In this document: positions 48,373 through 58,019 of the stretch, one piece after another
Layout: the number at the start of each line of letters is the position of its first letter
How positions within the stretch are numbered: the stretch's first letter is position 1
NCBI GenBank assembly: GCA_902562875.1
Contig: CACEVB010000004.1
Span: forward strand, 1 to 64,000
Reading direction: 5' to 3'
DNA from: an uncultured Pelagibacteraceae bacterium
GTDB lineage: Bacteria; Pseudomonadota; Alphaproteobacteria; Pelagibacterales; Pelagibacteraceae
Length of the DNA stretch: 64,000 nucleotides
Made by a program: the position numbers and the translations under genes
The notes under the pieces: model-generated
What the model was told of the DNA's origin: nothing
Database searches by the model: none
Seen by the model: only the letters and a program-made list of their open reading frames with translations

Positions 48373-49818
48373 ATGACAATTAACTTTAAAGCACCAGATA
48401 TAAAAGAGCTTAAACCAAGAATATTGGTTTTAGGAGTTGGTGGAGCAGGTGGAAATGCAATAAATGGAATGATAGATAATGGTCTACAAGGAGTAGAATT
48501 TATTGCTGTTAACACTGATGCACAAGATCTTAAATTAAGTAAAGCAAATGCAAAAATTCAAATTGGTCTAAATTTAACTAAAGGTTTAGGTGCAGGAGCT
48601 AAATTAGATATTGGTCAAGCAGCAGCCGATGAGTCTTTAAATGACATAGTAAATATTTTGCAAGGAGCAAATATGGTTTTTATAACTGCTGGTATGGGAG
48701 GTGGAACTGGAACAGGTTCAGCCCATGTAATTGCAAGAGCAGCCAAAGAATTAAATATTTTAACTGTTGGCGTTGTTACACTTCCATTTTTATACGAGGG
48801 ACCTTCAAGAATGAGAAGAGCTCAATCTGGACTAGAGGAGTTAAGAAAGCATGTTGACACAATAATCGTAGTTCCAAATCAAAATTTATTCAAAATTGCA
48901 AGTGAACAAACTACATTCGAAGAATCTTTTGAACTATCAAATGATGTTTTATTACACGGTGTTCAAAGCATAACTGATCTGATGGTACGACCTGGTTTAA
49001 TAAATCTTGACTTTGCAGACGTTGAGACAGTTATGAGCTCTATGGGCAAAGCAATGATGGGCACAGGTGAGGCAGATGGTGAGGGTAGAGCGACTAAGGC
49101 TGCTGAAATGGCAATAAATAATCCACTGATAGATGACTATACTTTAAAAGGCGCAAAAGGATTACTTGTCAATATAACTGGAGGAAAAGATCTAAAACTT
49201 TTTGAAGTTGACGAGGCTGTGAATAAAGTTAGAGCAGAGGTTGACCAAGAAGCAGAATTAATTATTGGGGCAATCACAGATCCAGATCTAGATGGCAAAA
49301 TGAGAGTATCTATAGTCGCTACCGCTCTAGATGGACAACAGCCTGAAGCTAAATCTGTAATTAATATGGTTCATAGAATTCATAATCGAAATCCAGGTTA
49401 CTCTGATTTTTCAAATTTGATGTCAAAAAATAATTTGAATATATCAAATAATCAAAGTCACATGGTTGATGGTGCAACTGCTCTAAAGCTTGAAAACGAG
49501 ATAATTGATGAAACTCAAGATAGAACAGTTCTAGATGATGAAAACTCATCTGAAAATTTAGATGTAAATAGATCGATTGATCACAGTTTAGAGCTAAATG
49601 AACAAGACCCAGATAATAATCATGATGGAATAACAAACACTAATGGGCTAGAAAATTTTGGGATAGATGAGATAGAGGAAAGCACTCCAAATTTATTTAA
49701 TTCTGAGGAAAAAGATAATACGGAGCAAGATTTCACCTCGTTTGATAAATCTAAAGTTGATAAAGACGAGGAAGATGATTTAGAAATCCCAGCATTTTTG
49801 CGAAGACAAAAAAATTAA
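48373..49818 (+). CDS. ftsZ: Cell-division GTPase FtsZ
   Basis: The tubulin-like protein that forms the division ring. The 481-residue protein has [14 protein letters not shown] near residue 21, NTDAQ near residue 47, the GTP-binding GGGTGTGSA near residue 111, and the T7 loop residues in the segment [11 protein letters not shown] near residue 213. After about residue 330 comes a long acidic linker, then the C-terminal peptide EIPAFLRRQ that contacts FtsA and ZipA-like partners. It stands directly after mraZ, ahead of rsmH, instead of at the distal end of the cluster. No ftsA is seen before the window ends. Confidence 0.97.
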   Translation: MTINFKAPDIKELKPRILVLGVGGAGGNAINGMIDNGLQGVEFIAVNTDAQDLKLSKANAKIQIGLNLTKGLGAGAKLDIGQAAADESLNDIVNILQGANMVFITAGMGGGTGTGSAHVIARAAKELNILTVGVVTLPFLYEGPSRMRRAQSGLEELRKHVDTIIVVPNQNLFKIASEQTTFEESFELSNDVLLHGVQSITDLMVRPGLINLDFADVETVMSSMGKAMMGTGEADGEGRATKAAEMAINNPLIDDYTLKGAKGLLVNITGGKDLKLFEVDEAVNKVRAEVDQEAELIIGAITDPDLDGKMRVSIVATALDGQQPEAKSVINMVHRIHNRNPGYSDFSNLMSKNNLNISNNQSHMVDGATALKLENEIIDETQDRTVLDDENSSENLDVNRSIDHSLELNEQDPDNNHDGITNTNGLENFGIDEIEESTPNLFNSEEKDNTEQDFTSFDKSKVDKDEEDDLEIPAFLRRQKN

Positions 49819-49836
49819 TGATCTTCAATAAAATAA

Positions 49837-50841
49837 ATGAATGCCACCATAAAATCGGAAAAAAAACATTTTCCGGTATTAATTAATGAATTAATTAATA
49901 TTATTTCCCCTCTTTATGGTGGCACCTTTGTAGACTGCACTTTTGGTAATGGTGGTTATTCTAAAGAGATATTAAAACATCCAAAAAATAAAGTTATTGC
50001 AATCGATAGAGATACTGATGTTTATAAAATTAGTAACATTCTCAAATTAAAATATAAAAATAGATTTAATTTTCAAAATCTTAAATTTAGCCAAATCGAT
50101 GAGATTTCAAAACAATCTAGTAACTTAAAAGGAATTATTTTTGATTTAGGATATTCATTAAATCAGATGCAAAACTATTCAAGAGGTTTTTCATTTAAAA
50201 GCAATTCTAAGCTTAACATGACAATGGGTTTAAATACATTTACAGCTTACGATGTCATTAATAAATTAAAATTTGAGGAATTATCAAACATAATAAAATA
50301 TTTTGGCGATGAAGATAAAGCAAAACTAATTTCAAAGAAGATTATTCAAAATAGAAGTATTAAAGAAATTGATACACAAGAACTTGTTTCAATAATTAAT
50401 AAAATAAAGAAATTCAGAAAAAATAAAATTCATAATGCAACAAAAACTTTTCAAGCAATAAGAATTTTTGTTAATAATGAGATATCAGAATTAATATATG
50501 GACTTATAAATAGTTTTAAGATTTTACCAGTTGGTGGAGTTATAGTAGTTGTAACTTTTCATTCGCTAGAGGATAAAATTGTCAAATTTTTTTTCAAAAA
50601 TTATTCAGAGAATAAAGCGCAATCTAGATATCTTCCCAAAATAGCGGAAAAAAAAAATATCATTAAATTAAATAATAAAAAACCAATTTTACCAAGTTTA
50701 AATGAAATAAAAATTAATCCACCATCAAGGAGTGCAAAATTAAGATATGGTTTTAAGTTGAGAAAAAATGATGATTTTGATGATTTAATAAAAAAATTTC
50801 AATTTTATTTAAATATAGAAAAAATAGGAAAAAAACTTTGA
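49837..50841 (+). CDS. rsmH: 16S rRNA m4C1402 methyltransferase
   Basis: Methylates C1402 of 16S rRNA at N4 and is the former MraW. The 334-residue protein begins HFPVLINELINII near residue 11, has motif I FVDCTFGNGGYSKEIL near residue 32, the DLGYS region near residue 105, and FHSLEDKIVKFFF near residue 240. The length is slightly long for the family. It starts 19 bp after the ftsZ stop. It overlaps ftsL by 4 bp. Confidence 0.95.
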   Translation: MNATIKSEKKHFPVLINELINIISPLYGGTFVDCTFGNGGYSKEILKHPKNKVIAIDRDTDVYKISNILKLKYKNRFNFQNLKFSQIDEISKQSSNLKGIIFDLGYSLNQMQNYSRGFSFKSNSKLNMTMGLNTFTAYDVINKLKFEELSNIIKYFGDEDKAKLISKKIIQNRSIKEIDTQELVSIINKIKKFRKNKIHNATKTFQAIRIFVNNEISELIYGLINSFKILPVGGVIVVVTFHSLEDKIVKFFFKNYSENKAQSRYLPKIAEKKNIIKLNNKKPILPSLNEIKINPPSRSAKLRYGFKLRKNDDFDDLIKKFQFYLNIEKIGKKL

Positions 50842-51143
50842 AAAAAATAATTTTAATACTATTTTTCACATTCCTTATTTTTGTTACATCATTTGTTAAA
50901 AATTCAACAAAAAAACTCAACGATCAGATTTATGCAACAAACGAAAGTATTAGTGTTTTAAAAAATAAATTGGATTTACTTCAGTTAGAGTATAATTATC
51001 TAACCTCTCCAGATAAGCTAGTGGAGTATCAAAAATCTTTTTTTGATGAAGAATTAATTCCTATAGAACTTAATGAAATTAGTAAATTTAACGCGACTAC
51101 TGGTGAAATTTTAAATGATAATAAACTAAAATTTAATGACTGA
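50838..51143 (+). CDS. ftsL: Cell-division protein FtsL
   Basis: A 101-residue bitopic protein of the divisome. A single membrane helix covers residues 3-19, followed by a heptad-like coiled region with VLKNKLDLLQLEYNYL near residue 41, and a short tail. Sequence conservation is low, so its identity rests on size, topology and its place between rsmH and ftsI. The start is TTG at 50838, overlapping the rsmH stop. It overlaps ftsI by 8 bp. Confidence 0.82.
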   Translation: MKKIILILFFTFLIFVTSFVKNSTKKLNDQIYATNESISVLKNKLDLLQLEYNYLTSPDKLVEYQKSFFDEELIPIELNEISKFNATTGEILNDNKLKFND

Positions 51144-52818
51144 TAATAAAAAGATAGTTTTAGAAGAATATTCAGGAAAATTTAACTACATACGAAAAAA
51201 GAGTGAAATAGATATATCGTTTAATAGGGTTGCATTTATATTTTTCGTATTTTTTGCAATATTTATAACATTCTCAATTAAAATTATTCACTTAGGAAAT
51301 GGTGAAATTAAATTAAAAAAAATATCTTTAAATAACGAATTTAGATCAAATATTCTTGATAGAAATGGAAATATTTTAGCTAAAAGCGTAGTTACAAAGA
51401 ATATTGGTATTAATCCCAAAGAGATTATCGATATAAATAAATTATTGATTAATTTAAAATTAATCTTTCCAAAAAAAGATTTTAACAAAATAAAGAATAA
51501 AATTGATAAAGGAAAATTTTTTTATTTAGAAAAAAAAGTTTCATCAAAAAAATACAAACGACTAATTTTATTAGGAGATAAATCTATAAAGGAGGAGCAA
51601 AAAATTTCACGTATTTATCCTCAAAGAAATTTATTCAGTCATATTTTGGGTCAGATTGATGATGACAACCAAGGTATTTCAGGAATTGAAAAATTTTATG
51701 ATTATGAATTAAAAAGTTCAAAAAAACCAATAACTTTATCTTTAGACATAAATCTTCAATATTTAATAAGAGAGGAATTAATTAAATCAAAAGAAATTTT
51801 TAAAAATATTGGAAGTGCAGCAATATTAATGGATGTGGATAATGGTGAAATATTATCAATGATATCTTTACCTGACTTTGATTTAAATAAAAGAGAAAAT
51901 ATTACTGATAAAAAATTTATAAATAGGGCAACCAAGGCAGTCTACGAACTAGGATCAGTATTTAAAACCTTCACTTTTGCAGCAGCATTAAATAATGAAT
52001 TAATTGATATAAATACTCCGTTTTTAAACTTAGAAAATAAGATTTCATGTGGAGATAGTCAGATTAGAGAATACGATGAAGAAATCCCTAAAGATTTAAC
52101 TGCACAAGATATATTAGTAAGATCGGGTAATATAGGCTCAGTCAGAATTGGTCAAAAACTTGGAATAGAAAAATATAAAAGTTTTTTAAATAGTATAGGA
52201 ATTTTACAAAAAATAGATTTTGATATTGAGGAAGTTGGCCAACCAATTCCATTTCAATGGGGAAAATGTAAACTTGCTACATCTTCATATGGTCATGGAA
52301 TAACAACAACTGCATTACAAATTTCAACAGGATATGCAATAATTTCTAATGGAGGATATAAAATTTCACCAACGCTTATAAAAAATGAATTAGTTGATAA
52401 AAAAAATTTTCGTAAAATATTGAAGAAAGGTGTTTCTGAAAAAGTTAATTCATCCTTAAGAAAAGTCGTATCCTCAAAAGAAGGTACAGCCGGTTTTGCA
52501 AATATAAAAGGATATGAGGTTGGTGGAAAAACTGGTACAGCACAAAAAAGTGTAAATGGTAAATATTCCGAAAAAAAAATTAATACTTTTATCTCAATAT
52601 TTCCTACTTCAAAACCAAAGTTTGTATTATTAGTTTTGCTCGACGAGCCAAAAGTAAATAAAGAATATATTTACAATTACAGAGATGGATCAGGTTTCAA
52701 ATATAAAGGAAATTGGAGAAACACGGCAGGATGGACTTCTGTTGAAATAGCAGGAAAAATAATAGAAAAAATTGGGCCAATTTTAGCCACAAAATACTAT
52801 GATTTTCTTAATGAATGA
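51136..52818 (+). CDS. ftsI: Peptidoglycan transpeptidase FtsI (PBP3)
   Basis: The septal class B penicillin-binding protein, 560 residues. One N-terminal membrane helix lies at residues 30-49. The pedestal domain starts RSNILDRNGNILA near residue 70. The catalytic motifs are the S-x-x-K in GSVFKTF near residue 276, S-x-N in RSGNIG near residue 331 and K-T-G in GGKTGTA near residue 463. It overlaps ftsL at the start and murE-murF at the end by 4 bp. All active-site residues are intact. Confidence 0.95.
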   Translation: MTDNKKIVLEEYSGKFNYIRKKSEIDISFNRVAFIFFVFFAIFITFSIKIIHLGNGEIKLKKISLNNEFRSNILDRNGNILAKSVVTKNIGINPKEIIDINKLLINLKLIFPKKDFNKIKNKIDKGKFFYLEKKVSSKKYKRLILLGDKSIKEEQKISRIYPQRNLFSHILGQIDDDNQGISGIEKFYDYELKSSKKPITLSLDINLQYLIREELIKSKEIFKNIGSAAILMDVDNGEILSMISLPDFDLNKRENITDKKFINRATKAVYELGSVFKTFTFAAALNNELIDINTPFLNLENKISCGDSQIREYDEEIPKDLTAQDILVRSGNIGSVRIGQKLGIEKYKSFLNSIGILQKIDFDIEEVGQPIPFQWGKCKLATSSYGHGITTTALQISTGYAIISNGGYKISPTLIKNELVDKKNFRKILKKGVSEKVNSSLRKVVSSKEGTAGFANIKGYEVGGKTGTAQKSVNGKYSEKKINTFISIFPTSKPKFVLLVLLDEPKVNKEYIYNYRDGSGFKYKGNWRNTAGWTSVEIAGKIIEKIGPILATKYYDFLNE

Positions 52819-55646
52819 ACCTTTCTAAATTATTAAAAGTTCCTGAGGATAAATCTAAATCTCATAAATTTACAAGCCTTACTTTCAATAGTAAAGATTG
52901 TAAACCAGGAAGTATTTTTTTTGCAATAAAGGGAAATAAATCAAATGGTAATAAGTTTATTAATGAGGCGATAAAAAATGGAGCCAAGACCATTATTTCA
53001 AATATCAATTTTAAAGGATTTAAAAAAAATATACTTTACATAAATTCAAAAAATCCCCGGTCTTTGTTGGCAATTTTATCAAAAAAGTTTTTTTTAAAAA
53101 AACCAAAAAATATTATAGCCGTTACAGGGACAAATGGAAAATCATCAGTTGCAGATTTTTATTTGCAAATATTAAATCTCAATAAAAAAAAGGTTTCATC
53201 TATTGGTACACTTGGAGTAAGAAGTCAATTAATAGATATTAAAACAAAGAATACCACACTTGATCCTATTACACTAAATAGAACATTATATAATTTATAT
53301 AAAAAAAAAGTCAATAATGTTATACTTGAAGCTTCTAGCCATGGCTTGAGCCAATGTAGATTAGATGGCCATAAATTTAATATTGGTATATTTACCAATT
53401 TGTCCAGAGACCATTTTGACTACCATAAAAATTATAATAATTATTTTAATTCTAAACTTATTTTATTTAAAAAACTTTTAAAAAAAAAAGGATTAATTAT
53501 TTATGATAATGATATTAAGGAGTCAAAAATAATAAAAAGTATAATAAAAAAAAATAATTATAAATATTTATCTATAGGTAAACAAGGATCATTACAAATA
53601 ATTGAGCATAAATTTGTAAAAGAAAAACAAGTAGTAAAATTTAAATTTAAAAACAAAATATATAAATTTAAAACCAGTCTTATTGGTAAAGTGCAAATTA
53701 AAAATTTACTAATGGCACTACTTGCGGCCACAAAAGTTGTATCAATAAGAAATATTGTAAGAATATTGTCCGACATTAAACCTTTGCAGGGTAGGTTTGA
53801 AAAAATTGGAAATATTAATAATTGTGCCAAAGTTTTTCTTGATTATGCACATACGCCAGATGCATTAAAAAGCTGTATAAATAGCCTAAAACTTCAATTT
53901 AAAATGAGTCCGACGTCCATAGTTTTTGGTTGTGGTGGTGAGAGAGATAAACCAAAAAGGGCGTTGATGGGCAAAATTGCTAGCGATTTATGTGATAAAG
54001 TTTATTTAACAGATGATAATCCTAGAAATGAAAATCCTAAAAAAATTAGACAGGAAATAAAGAAATTTATAAAAAAAAAAAAATTATTGGAAATTCCATC
54101 TAGAAAAAAAGCCATTGAAAAAGCAATTAAAGATTTAAAATCAGGTAATATTCTCATTGTTACTGGAAAAGGACATGAAAATTATCAAGAATACAAAACA
54201 ATTAAAAAATTTTCTGATAAACATTTTATAAAAAAGTTTATTAGTATTAAAAATTCAAAATTGTCTAATTATTGGAAAACAAATATTATAAATGAAAAAC
54301 TTAAACAAAAAAAAATTAATATTAAATCAAGAATAGAAACTGCAACAATAAATTCAAAAATTATCAGAAAAAACCAAATTTTTTTTGGTGTAAAAGGTGA
54401 AAAAACTGATGGTAGTTTATATGTTAATCAGGCAATAAATAATAATGTCGAAGCAGCCATTATAAATAAAATCAAAAACAAAAACTCTCTAGGAATACCT
54501 GTAAAAGACAGTTTAAATTTTTTTTCTGAAGTTTCTAAAAAAATAAGGGAAGTATCAAATTGCGAAGCCATAGCAATAACCGGTAGTTCTGGCAAAACTT
54601 CATTTAAAAATTTACTGACCCATGTATTATCTAGGCTGTCCACAGCCACGTCTTCGAAATATTCTTACAATAACAAATTTGGCGTTCCTCTTTCACTTTT
54701 TAATATCAATTTAAAAAGTAATTTTGGTGTTTTTGAAGTTGGTATGGATAGAAAAGGTGAAATAACAAAACTTTCAAAATTAATTAGACCTAACTTGGGA
54801 ATCATTACAAATATTTCTTATGCACATATCAAAAATTTTCAAAACTTAAAAGATATAGCCAACGCCAAATCTGAATTGATTGAACAAATTGAAAAAGGTG
54901 GAACAATAGTATTGAATAAAGATGATAATTTTTTCAATTTTTTAAAAAAAAAATCAAAAAATAAATCTTTAAAAATTTTAACTTTTAGTAAATCTAAGCA
55001 ATCCGATATTAGACTTGGAAGAATAAAAACTAATAATTCTATTTCACAATTGAAAATAATAATCAATGGAAATCATCCAGTTGACTTTAAAATACCAAAT
55101 AAACTTCTTCCTTACCTGGACAATATTTTAGGTGTATTAGCGATAGTGTCTGTATATTTTAGCCCGAATGAAATTAAAAATAATATTTTTCAAGATTTTG
55201 ATATTACTGATGGCAGAGGAAATCTAATTGTTATAAAAAAAAATAATAAAAGAATTAAAATAATTGATGAAAGCTATAATTCTAACCCGTTGTCTCTTAA
55301 ATTTTCAATAAATAATTTTGAAAAAATAAAATCTAAAAATTCTAGAAAAATTGTGCTACTAGGTGATATGCTAGAACTTGGAAAATATTCAAAAAAATTG
55401 CATTTAGAGGCATCTAAATATATTAATAATTCTAATATAGATAAGGTTTTTGTTTTTGGAAATTATATTAAGTATACTTTTAACAAAATTAAACCACAAA
55501 AAAGAGGTAAAATTCTAAATAAATATGAAATAAAAAATTTTATTATTAATGATTTAAAAAATGACGATTTATTAATGGTTAAAGGCTCAAATTCAACAGG
55601 ATTAAATAATATAATTAAAATAATTAAGAAAAAAAATGCTTTATAG
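52815..55646 (+). CDS. murE-murF: MurE-MurF fusion (UDP-MurNAc-tripeptide synthetase and D-Ala-D-Ala ligase)
   Basis: A 943-residue fusion of two consecutive Mur ligases. Residues 1 to about 480 are MurE: the P-loop VTGTNGKSS near 105, and the specificity signature DDNPRNE near 395, which marks meso-diaminopimelate as substrate. Residues about 490 to 943 are MurF: P-loop ITGSSGKTSFKN near 590, and the DESYNSNP segment near 820. The joint has no internal stop or start signature. Each half keeps the central and C-terminal Mur domains. The fusion links two successive steps of peptide-stem assembly. It overlaps mraY by 11 bp. Confidence 0.94.
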   Translation: MNLSKLLKVPEDKSKSHKFTSLTFNSKDCKPGSIFFAIKGNKSNGNKFINEAIKNGAKTIISNINFKGFKKNILYINSKNPRSLLAILSKKFFLKKPKNIIAVTGTNGKSSVADFYLQILNLNKKKVSSIGTLGVRSQLIDIKTKNTTLDPITLNRTLYNLYKKKVNNVILEASSHGLSQCRLDGHKFNIGIFTNLSRDHFDYHKNYNNYFNSKLILFKKLLKKKGLIIYDNDIKESKIIKSIIKKNNYKYLSIGKQGSLQIIEHKFVKEKQVVKFKFKNKIYKFKTSLIGKVQIKNLLMALLAATKVVSIRNIVRILSDIKPLQGRFEKIGNINNCAKVFLDYAHTPDALKSCINSLKLQFKMSPTSIVFGCGGERDKPKRALMGKIASDLCDKVYLTDDNPRNENPKKIRQEIKKFIKKKKLLEIPSRKKAIEKAIKDLKSGNILIVTGKGHENYQEYKTIKKFSDKHFIKKFISIKNSKLSNYWKTNIINEKLKQKKINIKSRIETATINSKIIRKNQIFFGVKGEKTDGSLYVNQAINNNVEAAIINKIKNKNSLGIPVKDSLNFFSEVSKKIREVSNCEAIAITGSSGKTSFKNLLTHVLSRLSTATSSKYSYNNKFGVPLSLFNINLKSNFGVFEVGMDRKGEITKLSKLIRPNLGIITNISYAHIKNFQNLKDIANAKSELIEQIEKGGTIVLNKDDNFFNFLKKKSKNKSLKILTFSKSKQSDIRLGRIKTNNSISQLKIIINGNHPVDFKIPNKLLPYLDNILGVLAIVSVYFSPNEIKNNIFQDFDITDGRGNLIVIKKNNKRIKIIDESYNSNPLSLKFSINNFEKIKSKNSRKIVLLGDMLELGKYSKKLHLEASKYINNSNIDKVFVFGNYIKYTFNKIKPQKRGKILNKYEIKNFIINDLKNDDLLMVKGSNSTGLNNIIKIIKKKNAL

Positions 55647-56721
55647 TTTTTTAATAAGTTTAGTAGATAATTTTTCATTTTTAAATGTTTTCAAGTATTT
55701 AACAGTTAGAACAGGTTTAGCTATGTTTACATCTATGCTTGTAGTTTTTATTGTAGGGGAACCATTCATTAAATATTTTTCAAATAAACAAATACATAAT
55801 CCTATACGTGAAGATGGCCCTCAAGAACATATCATTAAAAAAATTGGAACGCCAACTATGGGTGGTGTTTTAATATTATTAGGACTTTTTTCAGGTATCT
55901 TGCTTTGGAGTGATTTACTAAATCCTTTTAATTGGTTTTTAATATATATTACTTTATCATTTGGAATACTTGGTGCTTACGATGATTTAATGAAGATTAA
56001 AGGCAAAAGCTCAGCAGGCATTTCATCAAAATTAAAAATTATTATTCAATTGTTGTTTGCACTAATTGGAATATTAATTTTAACATACTTAGCTGACCCA
56101 GCTGATTTGGAATATTTATACGTTCCATTTTTTAAAAATGTTATAATTAACCTTGGATGGTTTTTTGTTCCATTTTATTTATTTGTAATAATTGGATCAT
56201 CAAATGCTGTAAATTTAACTGATGGTTTGGACGGATTAGCAACCGTACCTGTAATACTTGTAGCAGCTTGTTTTGCATTTATAAGCTACCTTACTGGGAA
56301 TATTGTATTTTCGGAATACTTACAAATTCCATATATTGAGGGAGCGGGTGAGGTTGCAATATTCTGTGGATCAATAATTGGCGCTTGCCTCGGATTTCTA
56401 TGGTTCAATGCTCCCCCGGCAAAAATTTTTATGGGTGACACAGGATCTTTAGCTCTTGGGGGATCTCTAGGTGCTGTTTCTATATTAACAAAACATGAGA
56501 TTGTTTTAGCTATTACTGGTGGCTTATTTGTTTTTGAAGCATTTTCTGTAATTGTTCAAGTAATTTCATTTAAATTAACTGGAAAAAGAGTTTTTAAAAT
56601 GGCACCTATTCACCATCATTTTGAAAAAAAAGGTTGGCCAGAGTCTACAGTTGTAATTAGGTTTTGGATTATCTCTATAATATTAGCAATGATAGGTCTC
56701 GCTACTTTAAAATTAAGATAA
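55636..56721 (+). CDS. mraY: Phospho-N-acetylmuramoyl-pentapeptide transferase
   Basis: Moves phospho-MurNAc-pentapeptide to undecaprenyl phosphate to make lipid I. The 361-residue polytopic protein has about ten helices. Motifs present are GTPTMGGVLIL near residue 74, GAYDDLMKIKG near residue 115, the NLTDGLDGLA core near residue 194, and the conserved FMGDTGSLALGG near residue 264, with the histidine cluster PIHHHFE near residue 321. The start at 55636 gives the usual length, although it overlaps murF. Confidence 0.97.
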   Translation: MLYSFLISLVDNFSFLNVFKYLTVRTGLAMFTSMLVVFIVGEPFIKYFSNKQIHNPIREDGPQEHIIKKIGTPTMGGVLILLGLFSGILLWSDLLNPFNWFLIYITLSFGILGAYDDLMKIKGKSSAGISSKLKIIIQLLFALIGILILTYLADPADLEYLYVPFFKNVIINLGWFFVPFYLFVIIGSSNAVNLTDGLDGLATVPVILVAACFAFISYLTGNIVFSEYLQIPYIEGAGEVAIFCGSIIGACLGFLWFNAPPAKIFMGDTGSLALGGSLGAVSILTKHEIVLAITGGLFVFEAFSVIVQVISFKLTGKRVFKMAPIHHHFEKKGWPESTVVIRFWIISIILAMIGLATLKLR

Positions 56722-58019
56722 TGCTTAATTTTATTAACAAAAAATTTTTAATATATGGTTATGGTATGAGTGGAAAATCTTGTTTAAATTATTTAAAAAA
56801 AAAAAATTCAGTAAAAATTTTTGATGATAACTTAAAAAAAAATTTTCAAATAAAAAAATATGTTATAAAAAAAAAAAACCTAATTAAAACAAATTTTGAT
56901 TATATAATCCTTAGTCCAGGCATAGATATTAATAAGTGTTCTATTAAAAAATACTTAAATAAAAACAAAAAAAAAGTTGTATCTGACCTTGACTTATTTT
57001 CATTGATTTATAATGATAATTTAAAAATAACAATTACAGGCACAAATGGTAAATCAACCACTGCAAAATTAATTTATGAGATTTTAAAATATGCCAAAAA
57101 AGACGTAAGACTGGTAGGAAATATTGGGAAACCGGTTTTAAATGAAAGAAAAGTTAAACCAAAAACTATTTTTGTAATAGAGGCATCATCATATCAAATT
57201 GAATATTCAAAATATTATGTGACAGATATTGCTTTATTTTTAAATATATCCCCCGATCATCTCGAAAGGCATGGCACTTTTTCTAAATATATAAGTGCCA
57301 AAATAAAACTTATCACAAAACAAAACTCTAATGGAATAGCCTTTATATGCAAAGATAATAAATTTTTAGATAAATACTTAAGAAAAAAAAAAGTTAAATG
57401 CAAAATAATAACTGTATCTCCAAATTTTAATAATAATTTAAAATTAAATATTAAAAATAATTACTTTAATAATAGTAATAACTTAACAAATTTAAAATTT
57501 GCATTAGAAGTGTCAAAATTATTTAATATTAAGTATTTATATATAAAAAAAGCAATTAGAAATTTTAAAGGTCTCAATTTTAGACAACAAATATTATTTA
57601 ACAATAAAAAACTACAAATTATTAATGATTCAAAATCTACAAGTTTCTCATCTTCAATAAATTTATTAAAATCATTTAAAAATATTTATTGGATACTCGG
57701 TGGTTTAAAAAAAAAGGGAGATAAGTTTAATATGTGCCAAAAATACTTTAAAAATATAAATGCTTATATTATTGGAAATGATTTTAATTTTTTTAAAAAA
57801 AAGTTAGAAAATAAAATTAATTTAAAATTATGTTATTCTTTGAAAAATGCTTTAAATCAAATAGTATTGGACGTAAAAAATCAAAAATTTAAAGTAAATA
57901 TTATTTTTAGTCCTTCAGCAGCATCTTTTGATCAATTTAAAAGTTTTGAAGATAGAGGAAAATACTTTAATTCAATTATAAAAAAAATAAACTTAATAAA
58001 TAGAATTAATGCGAAATAG
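56721..58019 (+). CDS. murD: UDP-MurNAc-L-alanine:D-glutamate ligase
   Basis: Adds D-glutamate to UDP-MurNAc-L-Ala. The 432-residue Mur ligase has an N-terminal Rossmann GYGMSGKSCL near residue 14, the P-loop TGTNGKSTTAKL near residue 109, and the central-domain NISPDHLERHG near residue 178. A longer open frame begins at 56664, but the ATG at 56721 is better because it sits at the mraY stop (overlap of one base) and gives the usual start of the protein. It overlaps ftsW by 11 bp. Confidence 0.95.
   Translation: MLNFINKKFLIYGYGMSGKSCLNYLKKKNSVKIFDDNLKKNFQIKKYVIKKKNLIKTNFDYIILSPGIDINKCSIKKYLNKNKKKVVSDLDLFSLIYNDNLKITITGTNGKSTTAKLIYEILKYAKKDVRLVGNIGKPVLNERKVKPKTIFVIEASSYQIEYSKYYVTDIALFLNISPDHLERHGTFSKYISAKIKLITKQNSNGIAFICKDNKFLDKYLRKKKVKCKIITVSPNFNNNLKLNIKNNYFNNSNNLTNLKFALEVSKLFNIKYLYIKKAIRNFKGLNFRQQILFNNKKLQIINDSKSTSFSSSINLLKSFKNIYWILGGLKKKGDKFNMCQKYFKNINAYIIGNDFNFFKKKLENKINLKLCYSLKNALNQIVLDVKNQKFKVNIIFSPSAASFDQFKSFEDRGKYFNSIIKKINLINRINAK

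Noticed and set aside
56664..56720. Longer N-terminus for MurD
   Set aside because: It lies inside mraY; the ATG at 56721 meets the mraY stop and fits the protein family.
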